The notes: generated from the sequence alone by a model not told the origin. DNA of 35,882 nucleotides from Sedimentisphaerales bacterium (GCA_016930745.1 JAFGGE010000010.1:1-35882); one strand, 5' to 3'. Shown: positions 8,786 to 18,507, numbered from the stretch's first letter. Numbers and translations: made by a program.

Positions 8786-9637
8786 TTACGTTCCTTGTCC
8801 GCTGATCGTCAACCATTGCCCGGCCCGCGCCAGGGCGGCTCTTGGCATACGTTTCTTTACCTGCTGTTCCCGGGCAAACAACGCCTCGTCGTCCGCATCC
8901 GGGGCATGATGACCGAGGATCACACATGGGATGCCTGCGGATTCGGCGATATCCAGACAGTCTTCCCAGCAGTTGTGGCCCCATCCCGCAAAGCGATGCG
9001 CATCAGCCCTGATAAAATGCGCATCCATCACGATCGCATCGGCCGCTTTGGGTTCGCGGCACATTGTCATGAATGTCGCCTCTTGTTCTTTACTCCGATT
9101 TGGCCATTCGAAGTCCGTGGCGAACACCAGCGATGCTCCGCTGTCCCCGTCCTCGATGCGATAGGCCATGCACCCTCCCGGATGAGGCATGGAACACCCC
9201 CGGACGCATAAATTTCCAGTCCGGATACCCTCCTCGGCAAACTCGGAAAATTCCAGCCGTGCACGCATCCGCTCCCAGGGCACGGGCCAATACGGCGGCG
9301 CCAGAAGCCGGGTTATGGCTTGGCGAACTCCTCCATCGGCAAAGGTTGGGCCCACAAAATGGAAGGTCCATTCCGGAGCGTAAAACAGGGGATTCATCAT
9401 CAGACCGGCCAGATGGTCGAGATGGTAATGCGAAAACAAAACCGTCGCTTCGCCATGTTCTGTGCGGACCAATTCCCGGGCGACGGCGCACATTCCGGTT
9501 CCGGCATCGAGCACGAGCCGTTCGCCGCCCGAACCGACGACCAGAAGAGAGGTCGTGTCGCCGCCGAATATCTCGAAAGCGCCCCCGGTGGCAGGGCGGC
9601 TGCCCCGCATTCCGCCAATAAAAAGCCGCAAGCTCAT
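8786..9637 (-). CDS. MBL-fold metallo-hydrolase
   Basis: MSLRLFIGGMRGSRPATGGAFEIFGGDTTSLLV...; HYHLDH motif (VLFSHYHLDHLAGL), later H (MPHPGGCMAYRIEDG), D (VFATDFE), H (VILGHHAPD). Start chosen at the ATG (9635-9637) that forms an ATGA overlap with the upstream stop; the track's start at 9700 is less likely. Confidence 0.9.
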   Translation of the reverse strand: MSLRLFIGGMRGSRPATGGAFEIFGGDTTSLLVVGSGGERLVLDAGTGMCAVARELVRTEHGEATVLFSHYHLDHLAGLMMNPLFYAPEWTFHFVGPTFADGGVRQAITRLLAPPYWPVPWERMRARLEFSEFAEEGIRTGNLCVRGCSMPHPGGCMAYRIEDGDSGASLVFATDFEWPNRSKEQEATFMTMCREPKAADAIVMDAHFIRADAHRFAGWGHNCWEDCLDIAESAGIPCVILGHHAPDADDEALFAREQQVKKRMPRAALARAGQWLTISGQGT

Positions 9638-11730
9638 TTTCCCGTCATTCTCCATACCCCATCCCATGATCCAGGATCCTGCGCATCTAACTCCGCACAA
9701 CGCCTAATATAATTTTGTGCTGCCGCATCGTTAGGAAGTTTCTCAAAGGCCTTTGTCGCCCCCATGAAATCCCCTTCCCGAAAACAACGCACTCCGGCGG
9801 CAAACACATCCCAGCCGGACGGTTCGGGCTCGGTCGCGAATCCCGTCAGTTCATACACCGCCACGGCGGTTTCCCTGCCTATTACACGAAGATCCGCCAG
9901 CTTGCGGCCGTTGAATTCACTGGAAACGAGCCGCCATGTCTTCTCGGAGACCATCGTCTCTGTGCCGAATGCTTTATTGGCCCCTTCCAGACGAGAGGCC
10001 AGATTCGCGGCATCCCCCAGAATCGTATAATTGAAGCGTTTATGCGATCCCATGTTGCCCACGACCACCTCTCCGGTATGGATTCCCACTCTCATCCGCA
10101 GCTCGGCTCCGGTGCGCTGCTGATACGTCTGACGAAGCTCGGCCAGCCGTCGCTGGCATCGCAAGCCCGCTCGACAGGCGCGCACGGCATGGTCGGCCTG
10201 CTCCAGCGGCGCATTCCAGAATGCCATAATCGCATCCCCTTCGTATTTATCAAGCGTTCCTCCCTCTTCCAGGATAATGTCGGTCATCTCGCTGAGGTAG
10301 TCGTTGAGCAGCGCCGTCAGTTCCACCGGGCCCAGCCGTTCGGAGATTGTTGAGAATCCGGCCAGGTCTGTAAACAGGATAGTCAGTTCTCGCTTTTCGC
10401 CGCCAAGCTGGAGGTGTCTGGGATCGCGAAGAATTTTCTCGATCACCTCGCCGCTTAAATACTGCCGGAATGCCCGCTTAATGAAAGCTTTCTGCCGTCC
10501 CTCGGCCCAATAATTCATGGCCAGAGCGCCGACCAGCCCCAGCGCCGAAGCCATCTCATGGGCGGCGACCGGCCACCATCGTCCTTGCGCATATTCGATA
10601 AAGCCTGCAGCTATCGGGATTCCCAGCCACACAACGGATAAAGGCCCCGCCTGCCACCACCTGCCCCCGTACGTCAAACAGACGGCGGCGGCAACGGCGG
10701 TGGCCATTACACCCAGAATCACTATAGGGACCGGCGCATCAGCGATAAAGGAATCCGTCAGCAGGTTGTCAACGAATGTGGCATGCAGAACCGCTCCGGG
10801 ACATCTTGAGTTGACCGGCACGGGACGCAAATCCAACAAAGCCGGCGCGCTGCACGCGACGAACACATAACAATCTTTGAAGGCTTGAGAAGATAGTACG
10901 GACGCTTCGCCCTCTTGCAGCCGCAGCTCAGACTGGATAACCGCCGCGGCGGATACCGCTTGCGGGAAACCATCCGGCCCTTTGAAACGCAGAATCGCAT
11001 CGCCATGTCGGTCGAGAGGAATGATCTTATCCCCTACCAGAAGTTGCCCATCTGAAGCCGAGATAGATACAGATCCTGTGCCTCCAGTCAACCACGCCGC
11101 CAATCCGAGCGTTGGGATCGATACCCCGTCAAAACGGCAAAACGGCGAAATACGCCGAAATATGCCATCCCTGTCCGGAGTGCCGATAACATGTCCGACG
11201 GCGGAGGCCCCGGAAACCACTTCTGGTACTGGAAATAATAGAGTTTTATATGCTTTTATAAAAGGCAGGTCGATTGTCCGGTCAGGATGCGGTATATACT
11301 CGGGCCATGTCTGTGTACTTCCCCCTGATATGACGGTCAACACCGCCGGCGGGCCGACGGACAAGGCCTGTCCCATTGCCGCATCGTCTGCCACTCCATA
11401 GACGGACGGCTCCGTGAATAACAGGTCGAAAACAAGTGTGCGGGCGCCGCCCCGTTTGCAGAAAGCGGCAATCGCTCCATAAGCTTCACGAGGCCAAGGC
11501 CATCCCCATGTGTTTTCGCGTTGTCCCCAATCCAGGGACGCCTGGTCCAGCAGAATCAGCTTGACCTCATGGGAGGGCGTTTCTTTTCGTGCGAAGGATC
11601 GGGCACGCCAGGTCCATGTCAGGACTTCCATGGATTCCAGCCCGCCCAGTCGCCACAAACTTAAAGCCGCCGCCGCGGCGATCATGCCGATGACGGATCC
11701 ACGCCAATATTTATGACCGTTTTTGAACAT
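9634..11730 (-). CDS. CHASE2-domain class III adenylate/guanylate cyclase
   Basis: N-terminal TM plus CHASE2-like region (EVKLILLDQASLDWGQRENTWGWPWPREAYGAIAAFCKRGGARTLVFDLLF); C-terminal cyclase TILFTDLAGFSTISE, GGTLDKYEGDAIMAFWNAP, VGIHTGEVVVGNMGS, NYTILGDAANLASRLEG. Confidence 0.96.
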   Translation of the reverse strand: MFKNGHKYWRGSVIGMIAAAAALSLWRLGGLESMEVLTWTWRARSFARKETPSHEVKLILLDQASLDWGQRENTWGWPWPREAYGAIAAFCKRGGARTLVFDLLFTEPSVYGVADDAAMGQALSVGPPAVLTVISGGSTQTWPEYIPHPDRTIDLPFIKAYKTLLFPVPEVVSGASAVGHVIGTPDRDGIFRRISPFCRFDGVSIPTLGLAAWLTGGTGSVSISASDGQLLVGDKIIPLDRHGDAILRFKGPDGFPQAVSAAAVIQSELRLQEGEASVLSSQAFKDCYVFVACSAPALLDLRPVPVNSRCPGAVLHATFVDNLLTDSFIADAPVPIVILGVMATAVAAAVCLTYGGRWWQAGPLSVVWLGIPIAAGFIEYAQGRWWPVAAHEMASALGLVGALAMNYWAEGRQKAFIKRAFRQYLSGEVIEKILRDPRHLQLGGEKRELTILFTDLAGFSTISERLGPVELTALLNDYLSEMTDIILEEGGTLDKYEGDAIMAFWNAPLEQADHAVRACRAGLRCQRRLAELRQTYQQRTGAELRMRVGIHTGEVVVGNMGSHKRFNYTILGDAANLASRLEGANKAFGTETMVSEKTWRLVSSEFNGRKLADLRVIGRETAVAVYELTGFATEPEPSGWDVFAAGVRCFREGDFMGATKAFEKLPNDAAAQNYIRRCAELDAQDPGSWDGVWRMTGK

Positions 11731-11753
11731 AGCGTTCTTCTACAGGCGGAACG

Positions 11754-12680
11754 CTACCGATTTGTCGGCATCGACCGCATGGCGACGGAAAAGCGTTCTT
11801 GCCTGGAGGCATCGGGAATGAACCGGGAGTCGGTAAGCGTCGCTTTCAGCAGGTCCGCGCGGCTTTTGGCCGAAGGATGCGTCTTGGCAAAACCAAGCCC
11901 TCGGGCGCTGGCCAATCGCTGATCCATACGCTGCAGCATCGTGATCATCGCCCCCTCCGGATACCCGGCTCGCCGCAGCAGCTGCACCGCCGCGGCGTCG
12001 GCGTCATGCTCCTGCATGCGGGAGTAACCCTTGGTGGTAAGCGTCATCACTACATCCCCGACCGAGTCCACGAAATCGTCCGTCAACGACTGCAGTTCTT
12101 CATTGCCCAACTGTCTGGCCGATTCCTCCGCAACAACCATAAGCGCCTCCGTCAAGCGTCCCTGTTTGATCGCATGCAGCCCGTGTTTCATTTCCACATG
12201 GCAGATCTCATGCGCCAGGACCGCCGCCAGCTCATCCTCGTTGGTGCAGCAGCCTACCATCCCCCGCGTCACCAGAATCAATCCTCCAGGGGCCGCAAAA
12301 GCATTGATTTCGTCGGAATCGAGCAACAGGAAATGATAGCCGCCGTATGTCTCAGGACGATTCGAGAAGATCGCCAGCGATTGACCGAGCAGGTTCAGAT
12401 AGGAATTTACCTGAGGCTGATCCATGGGCGGGTAAGTCTGAAACACTTTGGCCGCCACAGCGCGTCCGATGTAGTACTCCTGCTCCGGCGTCAACTGTTC
12501 CTGAGCCTTGTCGATGGCATGCGCGCTTCGGTTGATCGACTCCGCCTGAGAGGCGGAGATCACGCCGGCATCCTGAGCAAGCTGAGAACCTAAATCAGCA
12601 ACCTCTGCACAACCGGAAAACAGTACGGCTGCCAATACGCCAACGCTCCCTACGATTGGATATACATGTTTGGCGTTCAT
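11754..12680 (-). CDS. M48-family metalloprotease, putative lipoprotein
   Basis: LAAVLAHEICHVEMKHG (HExxH); lipobox-like AAVLFSGCAEV; EYYIGRAVAAKVFQTYPPMDQPQVNSYLNLLGQSLA; DADAAAVQLLRRAGY; GLGFAKTHPSAKSRA. Confidence 0.93.
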   Translation of the reverse strand: MNAKHVYPIVGSVGVLAAVLFSGCAEVADLGSQLAQDAGVISASQAESINRSAHAIDKAQEQLTPEQEYYIGRAVAAKVFQTYPPMDQPQVNSYLNLLGQSLAIFSNRPETYGGYHFLLLDSDEINAFAAPGGLILVTRGMVGCCTNEDELAAVLAHEICHVEMKHGLHAIKQGRLTEALMVVAEESARQLGNEELQSLTDDFVDSVGDVVMTLTTKGYSRMQEHDADAAAVQLLRRAGYPEGAMITMLQRMDQRLASARGLGFAKTHPSAKSRADLLKATLTDSRFIPDASRQERFSVAMRSMPTNR

Positions 12681-13141
12681 TGATCGCCTCCCGGCAGACG
12701 GCCCTGTTCGCGGAATGCCCGAATCTGGTCCGGATCGACATGAAACGTCATCATCCGATCCACCCAGGTAAAGTCAAAAACGCCATCCGTTTTAAGCTTT
12801 GCCTCGACCTGTTCGTTGAAACCTTTGCCCGCCAGGGCCACCTCATCGGAGGAGACTCCGACCGCTACATCAGTCGTCCCTGCACGCATGGCCACTGTTT
12901 TTTTGGAGAGCGCCGACTCATGCAGCCAGCCTTTCATGCCATCGGCCATGGTCACCGGGTACCAGCCCTGCTGCGGGACTCCGGCCTGGACCGCGGTGCC
13001 GTACTCCAGCGTGCCGATGACCCGGCCCAGTTGCGAAGGAGTCTCTCGCACCTTGCAGCTCCGCACCTGAACGCTCATTGAGGCGGCAAATACCATACAG
13101 GCAGATGCCATAAACAGCACTATAAAAAGCTTGCTCTTCAT
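12677..13141 (-). CDS. SH3-domain-like exported protein
   Basis: Signal peptide MKSKLFIVLFMASACMVFAAS; SH3b-like VQVRSCKVRETPSQLGRVIGTLEYGTAVQAGVPQQGWYPVTMADGMKGWLHESALS. ATGA overlap with the M48 gene; AGGAG upstream of the ATG. Confidence 0.8.
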   Translation of the reverse strand: MKSKLFIVLFMASACMVFAASMSVQVRSCKVRETPSQLGRVIGTLEYGTAVQAGVPQQGWYPVTMADGMKGWLHESALSKKTVAMRAGTTDVAVGVSSDEVALAGKGFNEQVEAKLKTDGVFDFTWVDRMMTFHVDPDQIRAFREQGRLPGGDQ

Positions 13142-13250
13142 ACCATCGTTCTCCTATGAAATTGACTACTCGGTTCCTTTTGTAACACAATCCCATCCTG
13201 CCGTCTGCTGCATTTGGCGGACTGGAGTATCGCCGGTGAATCCGTAACAG

Positions 13251-13282
13251 AATATATTCCCGTAGTTCGGTTGGAATGTCAA
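13251..13282 (-). promoter_or_regulatory. Possible promoter of the SH3-M48-cyclase-MBL-MscS operon
   Basis: Minus strand has a perfect TTGACA (complement of 13277-13282) and TATATT (complement of 13251-13256). The 20-nt spacer is longer than optimal, so this is tentative. Confidence 0.3.
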
Positions 13283-13544
13283 GCGCCTGAGGAGATACCA
13301 TGGCGGCATCAGAAACGTAATAAATACGACAGAACGGGCAGAGAATCTTTCCTTGGGGATTCAGAACGGAGGCTTTTTCATAGAATGATCTCTGTAAACC
13401 CCGGATATTCTATGGCAGGGAAGACCGCTTGGGCCGTATCGACCACTGGCAATACATATCCTAAAACTCTTGTTTAACAAAGATTGTACGTTGTTCAGGG
13501 ACTCTTGTTTTGCTCTGATAGATCGACTTTCAGAACGACTAGTG

Positions 13545-16274
13545 TCAATGAACAACAGAAGTAAGAACCGGACGATTCGGCCGGAAGAGGTAATCCGGCC
13601 AGAGGGGACAGTTCAGATCCGTCCAGCATTTAATCCGGTTGGCTTCATCGGCGGTCAGGCGAACGTCATAATGTCCGCGGTTGAGAACCTCCCACAATTT
13701 ACTTTTGACGGTACCGAAACTCAGCGGCTCGGCCTTGGCGTGTTCACGGCCCCATGAATAATCGAAATAGTGAATCCAGCCCCTGCTGATGATGGTTCTG
13801 TAGGAGGCCGGAATACCTTCTGCGTCGAGGGCGACCGTTAAATTAATCTGTTTTGCATCGTCGGCGTTATGACAGCGGACACACTGGGCATCCCAGACGG
13901 GCTGAACGATTTTCTCATACGAAAATGGACCCGAACCCCAAGAGGCCGGCTGCAATGGATCCGGCTGGCGTCGCAGGGCCCGCGGGATAACGCCGGCCGA
14001 CAGAGGGGTTGACATTCGATTCTCGTGGCAGCCGATACAGCCCCGTTTCTCCCCCGGCTGCAACTGCACGACGCTGCGCATCCGCTGGATTTCCTTATAG
14101 TCTTCGTCCAGCGCTTGAAAATACAGTACTTTTCCGGCCGGTGCGTAAAAATGGGCCGAGCCATCCTGCTCCACCGGCGCGACCCCCCAATCGGCCTTGG
14201 CGACATAGCTGGGCCAGCCATGAGGTCCGTTGATCAGGTGAATCGGAGTGGCATACCAGTCCAGGAAAGGCTCATGGTCCGCCTGATATTCTCCGTTGGA
14301 AAGCCGGATCAAGTCGGCTCGGACTTCCTCACAGACGCGAATGTATTTGACGGAGCCTCGCTGTACCGCCGGTCCGAGTCCCTGATAGACGTCGGCGACA
14401 AAGAACTGACCTTCCGATATCGATGATTCGACAATATTATCGCTTTCGGGGATCACAGGGGGGGCCGTAACCGGCTCCAGAAGGGTAGGCGACATACTTG
14501 CAATGTCGGGATCAAGATACAGCAGTTCCCGATTGCCGTAACGGTCTATAATATACAATCCGAATCGGTCCAGCGGCGCATGGCTGCACAGATAATAATC
14601 CCGGCTGACGGGAACCGGATCGCGAAAACACTGTTGTTGAGCCCAGCTCATGTGATAGTGAGGTTTTACATCGGGGGTGATGTTGGTGACAGCCTGCGGG
14701 TTGAATCTGCCTTTGTCGATGTCGATAAGGGCGATCGGGCCGTTCAAATCGCCTCCGTGCGAGACAAGAGTGCACAGGATCTCGTTCGTTCCGGGAACTT
14801 CACGTCCGTTGGCATAACAGTGTAACGTGTTATTGCCGAAGATCAGCTCCGGGTGTGAGCCGTCGGGACGAATGGCCCAGAGCGTATGGCCGAAGTCGGC
14901 GCCTTTGTCGAGATACTCCGACCGCATCCAGATGATCCGGCCGTCGTTCATCACCGACGGCGTCCATTCGCTGAGATTGGCATGCGAAAGAGGACGAATA
15001 TTACTCCCATCCAAATCCATCCGGAAAAGCACAAATGCCTGGGGCCGCCAGCACAGAAATCGGGCTTTGCACCGGGTGCTGATGAAAGACAGGCCCCCAT
15101 CCGGAAGCGGACAGGGGAAGTAGTCGTGAAACGGCCCGTCGGTCATCTGCTTCAGATCGCTTCCGTCGGCGTTGATGACATAGAGATGGTAATAGTCAGT
15201 CATGGATCGACGATAGGAAAAGTAAATTTTCTCGGCCTGAAAATCCGCTACAGGATCCCGGATTATGCCGTTTCCCGCGTCGAACAGTGTTTTTACAGTC
15301 GCTTTCTCCGGTTCAGGAACGCCGCCTTGATGCGGCACTTCGAGGATGCATAAACTTCCCCCCGGACCGCCTGCTGCATCCAGGACGACGCTGTAATTAT
15401 GCGAAGGTTCGAAGGGATGTCTTTTCACAAATAGAATGTTCTCCATTGTTCGCAGATCAGGCGACCGCAAAAACAGCCGCCGTTTGGCCATACGGACCAG
15501 GAAAACAAGGTTTTGCCTTGCTGTCGTCTTTTCGGATGTCTCGGATGATCCTTGCAAAAGGGCCTCTTGACGGCGAAAGTCCGATACTTCCTGTCTTTCC
15601 CGGGACACGTCCAATCCCTGAGCGGAAAATCGCTCGATTATCTCCTCCATTTGTCCAAGTGTCCGGTTCACAGGATCGGATGGATCGAATTTTCTCCACG
15701 TCAGGTCTTCGCATTCAAACGCATAGCGCAGAAAATCGACCTGCTCCAGAGGCCCCTCCGGCAGGATGGGATAGGCGCTGCTTTGAGCGACGGTTTTCCA
15801 GGATGTCCCGTCAAGAGAAATACGAACCTCAATCCATGTCGGTAGGCGGTCATGGAACTGTCCCTCCCTGTCGCGCGTAAAAACCAGCGTATCGATGGAT
15901 AATGGTTCGGGAAATTCAATCTGCACCCATTCATTCCGGGTTCCCGCGGCAATCCAACTGTGGCTGTTGCCGTAAAGACCGTCATTCAGATGGGCGATCT
16001 GATGAATCGGATAACCGGGAAGGCAGGAAGAGGCTTTGGCTGTCGCTCCGGCGCCGGCCAGAGCAAGATTCGCCCGGATCCGGGGTCCATACATCTCTAA
16101 CTCATCGATACAAGGCTGGCCCCCCATACTTTCGTGTATAACCAAACGGACAAAACGCGCTTCGACAGGCGCAAAGGATATCCTGTTTGGCAGAGCCGTA
16201 TCGAACGTGTCCGCCGCGTACAGGGGAACTGTCCATACCCCAAGGATGCAGATCCAATTCCTCCATGGGTTCAT
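13545..16274 (-). CDS. HzsA-related protein: discoidin-like domain, TolB-like propeller, C-terminal c-type haem motifs
   Basis: Signal peptide; SFAPVEARFVRLVIHESMGGQPCIDELEMYG and WVQIEFPEPLSIDTLVFTRDREGQFHDRLPTWIEVRIS (F5/8-type); ILFVKRHPFEPSHNYS...; DYYHLYVINADGSDLKQMTDGPFHDYFPCPLPDGGLSFISTR (propeller); CIGCH and CVRCH haem-binding motifs near the C terminus. Confidence 0.82.
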   Translation of the reverse strand: MNPWRNWICILGVWTVPLYAADTFDTALPNRISFAPVEARFVRLVIHESMGGQPCIDELEMYGPRIRANLALAGAGATAKASSCLPGYPIHQIAHLNDGLYGNSHSWIAAGTRNEWVQIEFPEPLSIDTLVFTRDREGQFHDRLPTWIEVRISLDGTSWKTVAQSSAYPILPEGPLEQVDFLRYAFECEDLTWRKFDPSDPVNRTLGQMEEIIERFSAQGLDVSRERQEVSDFRRQEALLQGSSETSEKTTARQNLVFLVRMAKRRLFLRSPDLRTMENILFVKRHPFEPSHNYSVVLDAAGGPGGSLCILEVPHQGGVPEPEKATVKTLFDAGNGIIRDPVADFQAEKIYFSYRRSMTDYYHLYVINADGSDLKQMTDGPFHDYFPCPLPDGGLSFISTRCKARFLCWRPQAFVLFRMDLDGSNIRPLSHANLSEWTPSVMNDGRIIWMRSEYLDKGADFGHTLWAIRPDGSHPELIFGNNTLHCYANGREVPGTNEILCTLVSHGGDLNGPIALIDIDKGRFNPQAVTNITPDVKPHYHMSWAQQQCFRDPVPVSRDYYLCSHAPLDRFGLYIIDRYGNRELLYLDPDIASMSPTLLEPVTAPPVIPESDNIVESSISEGQFFVADVYQGLGPAVQRGSVKYIRVCEEVRADLIRLSNGEYQADHEPFLDWYATPIHLINGPHGWPSYVAKADWGVAPVEQDGSAHFYAPAGKVLYFQALDEDYKEIQRMRSVVQLQPGEKRGCIGCHENRMSTPLSAGVIPRALRRQPDPLQPASWGSGPFSYEKIVQPVWDAQCVRCHNADDAKQINLTVALDAEGIPASYRTIISRGWIHYFDYSWGREHAKAEPLSFGTVKSKLWEVLNRGHYDVRLTADEANRIKCWTDLNCPLWPDYLFRPNRPVLTSVVH

Positions 16275-16340
16275 TGATTTATCATCCTTCCTGAGATCCT
16301 GGTTGCGTCCTTCTTTCCCGGCGAAGCCTCTCCGCTCAAA

Positions 16341-18473
16341 CTACCGTTGCTGCACCCAGATGAAATCGATCCCGATCCGGGGATTGGAGACTCCCACCGG
16401 CGTATCCTTCCATTCGAGCGTCAGGGTATGATCGCCGGATTCCATCTCTGCGGGGGCCAATGCGATACTGCGAAGCAGAATCCGATAGGGGCGATGCAGG
16501 TCGATATCCTCCGCTCCGTCTTCCAATCGAATCGGCTTGCCGTCCAGGAGCAAGGAGATCCTTCCCGCGCGCGGCGTCAAGGCAAACGCGATATGGATTT
16601 GCTGCTTGCCGGTGGAACGGATCGGAAGAACAAAACTTTTTCGATTCGAGTCTTTGGTTGGAGTCCAGACGAGCAGTTTCCCGCCGGCCCATAAGCGGCC
16701 TTCTTCAAATTGCGTGTCATCCTTGTCGGAAACGATTTCTTCTGCGGCGAAAAAAACGGCATTCGCAGCGCCGAATCTTGCCGCCGGCTGCCAGTTCTCC
16801 GGCAGCACAGGGAGCTCCGGATCGCCGGGCATAATCGCCTGGTGATCGTCGGTCAGGCCGGGTCTGGCGTAGTGGTACCCGATGCGGGCATAGGACATGC
16901 CTACGGTTCGCTCGTGGCTGAACAATTCCATGTAAAAGCGAATGTTTTCCCTGAACGGTATGGAATCAAGCACATGCCAGCGGTAATTCGTAACAAAGCC
17001 TCTGTTGCCCGGGCCGTCGTTGCGGGGCTGACCGCAATAGGGAAACGCAAAAATATCCGGCGAAGACCAGGAGTAGTTAAAATAGTCTTCCGAACCGGTG
17101 CCGAAGGTCGAGGGTGTAAAATCGTCGTCTACAAAGATTTTTTCATCCCCTTCGCCCCACCAATTGCCATAGGGAGTCGGCACGGAAGAAGGATTCATCA
17201 GGTATACTCCCGTTCCCACATAGACGCCCTTGCCATGCGCCAGCAGAAAAGGCAAATCCTGTACCTGACGATTCGATGCGATCAGGTTATGCTGTACGCG
17301 CCATCTGGCCCGAAAGTGCATGGTCTGCTCGTTCCAGGCAAAGGGCATACAAAGCGCCGAACCTTTTACGGCCACAGGCTGTACGCCTGTATTTTCCAAC
17401 TCAATCCTGCAGGATCGCTCAAACGGCATCACAAACCGGCAGATCATCGTGCCGTCCGGCCGGACCGAAAAGGGCAGCGACTGGTAAGGATTGACACCCG
17501 GAGCCGCTCCGAAGAAATCTCCGACGGGCGACTGGACCTGGCCCCACGGGGCGTCGTCAAAGGTAATCTGCAACAGGGTTTGACGCAGGGCTTTATCCAA
17601 ATCATCAGCGGTCAGACGAAGGACCAATTGCTCGATGGCCTGCGGTCCATTCAGGCGAATGACGGTTTTCTTTTCCGATGGCTTTACGTCCAGATCAAAA
17701 GGCGATGGGCTCTGTTGGGATTTCGGCACAAGATTTCTGTCCGGATCGGAGAGTATCCCGGTTACTTTGTCGATCGTCCGGCGGTAGACGGCGATATCTT
17801 CGGGGCGAAACGTCGTTACGGAGGCGCCTTTCTCATAAAGACGCACCTGAAGATGATAGAAATGAATTTCTTTGGTGTTGCCGGTCCATACGATGCGCAA
17901 TCTCTCGGCGAAAGAAATCGGCGCGTAGGAGGCATCCCGCTGGTATATTGTCCGGCGGAATCGATCCATGTCAATATTGCTGGTCTGTGAGAATCGGTCA
18001 TAAGGACGGCGGAAGAAATCATCCGCACTGCCGTCATAGATCGGCGTCTGGGAATCGTCCAGATACACTCGAACGGAGCCGGAAATAGCCGCCGTCCACA
18101 GACGCACAATAGCGCCCGGTCCGTTTACCTCGACGATCAGGTACTCGCCGATTCCGTCGGTATCCGGAGCCCGCAGCACCTTCTCAAAATTAGGAATCGG
18201 TTCTCCTCCGAAACCGTCGGCATTGGCAAACCAGTCCGGCCCGCCCGGAAGGCGGCTTCGATGGTCGTACGACGAGAACTGAACGGTTCGGAAGGCCGGT
18301 TTTGGAAATACGGCAAGATTGGCCAGGTCCACCATTTCATGAAAAAGCGTTTCTGTCGTAATGGGGCTGGATTTACCTGCATTATCCGATAGAGCCGACA
18401 AGGAACAAACCGTTAATAGGAGATAGATCAATCCGTGTTTTGCCGTGTTCCTGCACATAATTCCCTCCGACAA
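16341..18473 (-). CDS. DUF2961-domain protein (GH172-like), exported
   Basis: FRTVQFSSYDHRSRLPGGPDWFANADGFG..., EVNGPGAIVRLWTAAISGSVRVYLDD, WWGEGDEKIFVDDDFTPSTFGTGSEDYFNYSW, FRFYMELFSHERTVGMSYARIGYHYARPG-type region, all typical of DUF2961. Confidence 0.9.
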   Translation of the reverse strand: MSEGIMCRNTAKHGLIYLLLTVCSLSALSDNAGKSSPITTETLFHEMVDLANLAVFPKPAFRTVQFSSYDHRSRLPGGPDWFANADGFGGEPIPNFEKVLRAPDTDGIGEYLIVEVNGPGAIVRLWTAAISGSVRVYLDDSQTPIYDGSADDFFRRPYDRFSQTSNIDMDRFRRTIYQRDASYAPISFAERLRIVWTGNTKEIHFYHLQVRLYEKGASVTTFRPEDIAVYRRTIDKVTGILSDPDRNLVPKSQQSPSPFDLDVKPSEKKTVIRLNGPQAIEQLVLRLTADDLDKALRQTLLQITFDDAPWGQVQSPVGDFFGAAPGVNPYQSLPFSVRPDGTMICRFVMPFERSCRIELENTGVQPVAVKGSALCMPFAWNEQTMHFRARWRVQHNLIASNRQVQDLPFLLAHGKGVYVGTGVYLMNPSSVPTPYGNWWGEGDEKIFVDDDFTPSTFGTGSEDYFNYSWSSPDIFAFPYCGQPRNDGPGNRGFVTNYRWHVLDSIPFRENIRFYMELFSHERTVGMSYARIGYHYARPGLTDDHQAIMPGDPELPVLPENWQPAARFGAANAVFFAAEEIVSDKDDTQFEEGRLWAGGKLLVWTPTKDSNRKSFVLPIRSTGKQQIHIAFALTPRAGRISLLLDGKPIRLEDGAEDIDLHRPYRILLRSIALAPAEMESGDHTLTLEWKDTPVGVSNPRIGIDFIWVQQR

Positions 18474-18507
18474 ATAGTGTCTTCTTTGTAGTATCTGTAA
18501 GGCGTAC

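Noticed and set aside
16710-17990. 426-aa plus-strand ORF
   Set aside because: Antisense to the DUF2961 gene, no recognisable motifs; shadow ORF.
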